Assembly (NCBI GenBank): GCA_938091995.1
Contig: CALKNZ010000041.1
Coordinates: forward strand, 1-34,275
Source of the DNA: an uncultured Luminiphilus sp.
GTDB taxonomy: Bacteria; Pseudomonadota; Gammaproteobacteria; Pseudomonadales; Halieaceae
Length of the DNA stretch: 34,275 nucleotides
Direction of reading: 5' to 3'
The stretch's first letter is position 1. The number at the start of each line of letters is the position of its first letter. The notes under the pieces were generated by a model. The model did not search any database, had not been told where the DNA came from, and saw only the letters and a program-made list of their open reading frames with translations. A program made the translations under genes and the position numbers. Positions 34,142 to 34,275 of this stretch are shown piece after piece.

Positions 34142-34275
34142 CTAAGAGTCGTCAGGCGCGAGTCGTATACCCTCGGGCTCAATAGTGATTTTTCGCGCTT
34201 TATACAGCGAACCAATCGCCTGCTTGAACACTTTTTTACTGACACCAAAAGCCGCGTAAATAGCAGGGGGAGGGC
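34142..34275 (-). CDS. CvfB-like S1 RNA-binding protein (partial, C-terminus)
   Basis: The right edge contains 44 codons of a leftward gene ending with TAG at 34144-34142. The residues AIYAAFGVSKKVFKQAIGSLYKARKITIEPEGIRL match the C-terminal winged-helix end of CvfB/YitL proteins, which carry S1 RNA-binding domains and affect virulence-factor or RNA metabolism. The S1 domains themselves lie beyond the edge, so the call rests on this tail alone. Confidence 0.72.
   Translation of the reverse strand, partial: PPPAIYAAFGVSKKVFKQAIGSLYKARKITIEPEGIRLAPDDS

Overview
The window reads as chromosomal DNA of a marine-type gammaproteobacterium. This is inferred from gene content: TonB-dependent receptors, Tat-exported flavoproteins, several acyl-CoA ligases, an ExaC-type aldehyde dehydrogenase, a PhoB-like receiver, and a CvfB-like C-terminus at the right edge. 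A group such as Halieaceae or another Cellvibrionales lineage would fit, but no rRNA or tRNA gene is present to settle it. I saw no insertion sequence, phage gene or CRISPR array.

Left block (1-12.7 kb). A leftward Tat flavoprotein, cut by the window edge, diverges from a rightward run of genes. The run is a membrane protein, a TonB-dependent receptor, a double-cupin periplasmic protein, a second Tat flavoprotein (SpdH-like family), a ferric-reductase-fold membrane protein, an acyl-CoA ligase, an aldehyde dehydrogenase, a Rieske oxygenase and an NhaC-family antiporter. Several genes overlap by 4 bp (GTGA, ATGA), so at least 4332-8409 is an operon. The set looks like uptake plus oxidative catabolism of one compound. 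The SpdH-like flavoproteins and the Glu at the bridging position of the Rieske oxygenase hint at an amine or quaternary amine. The divergent promoter region holds a perfect 18-bp inverted repeat.

Middle block (12.7-19.8 kb). A TonB-dependent receptor with an N-terminal extension is followed by a large lipoprotein made of two near-identical beta-helix halves, then by a PhoB-like receiver without its DNA-binding domain. Upstream of the receptor, 7-bp Pho-box-like units lie on a strict 11-bp register, so this looks like a phosphate-starvation uptake locus.

Right block (19.8-34.3 kb). This is a looser set of lipid and aldehyde genes. It has a leftward acyl-CoA ligase with an 18-bp palindromic operator that shares half-sites with the left block. 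It also has a periplasmic amidohydrolase, two leftward polytopic membrane proteins of unknown function, a neutral ceramidase with Thr where the family nucleophile is Ser, and another acyl-CoA ligase. ExaC-type aldehyde dehydrogenase, a DUF1254/DUF1214 protein and a 2-oxoglutarate/Fe(II) oxygenase complete it. Ceramidase, acyl-CoA ligase and aldehyde dehydrogenase could together handle fatty acids and sphingoid products, but this is inference from proximity only.
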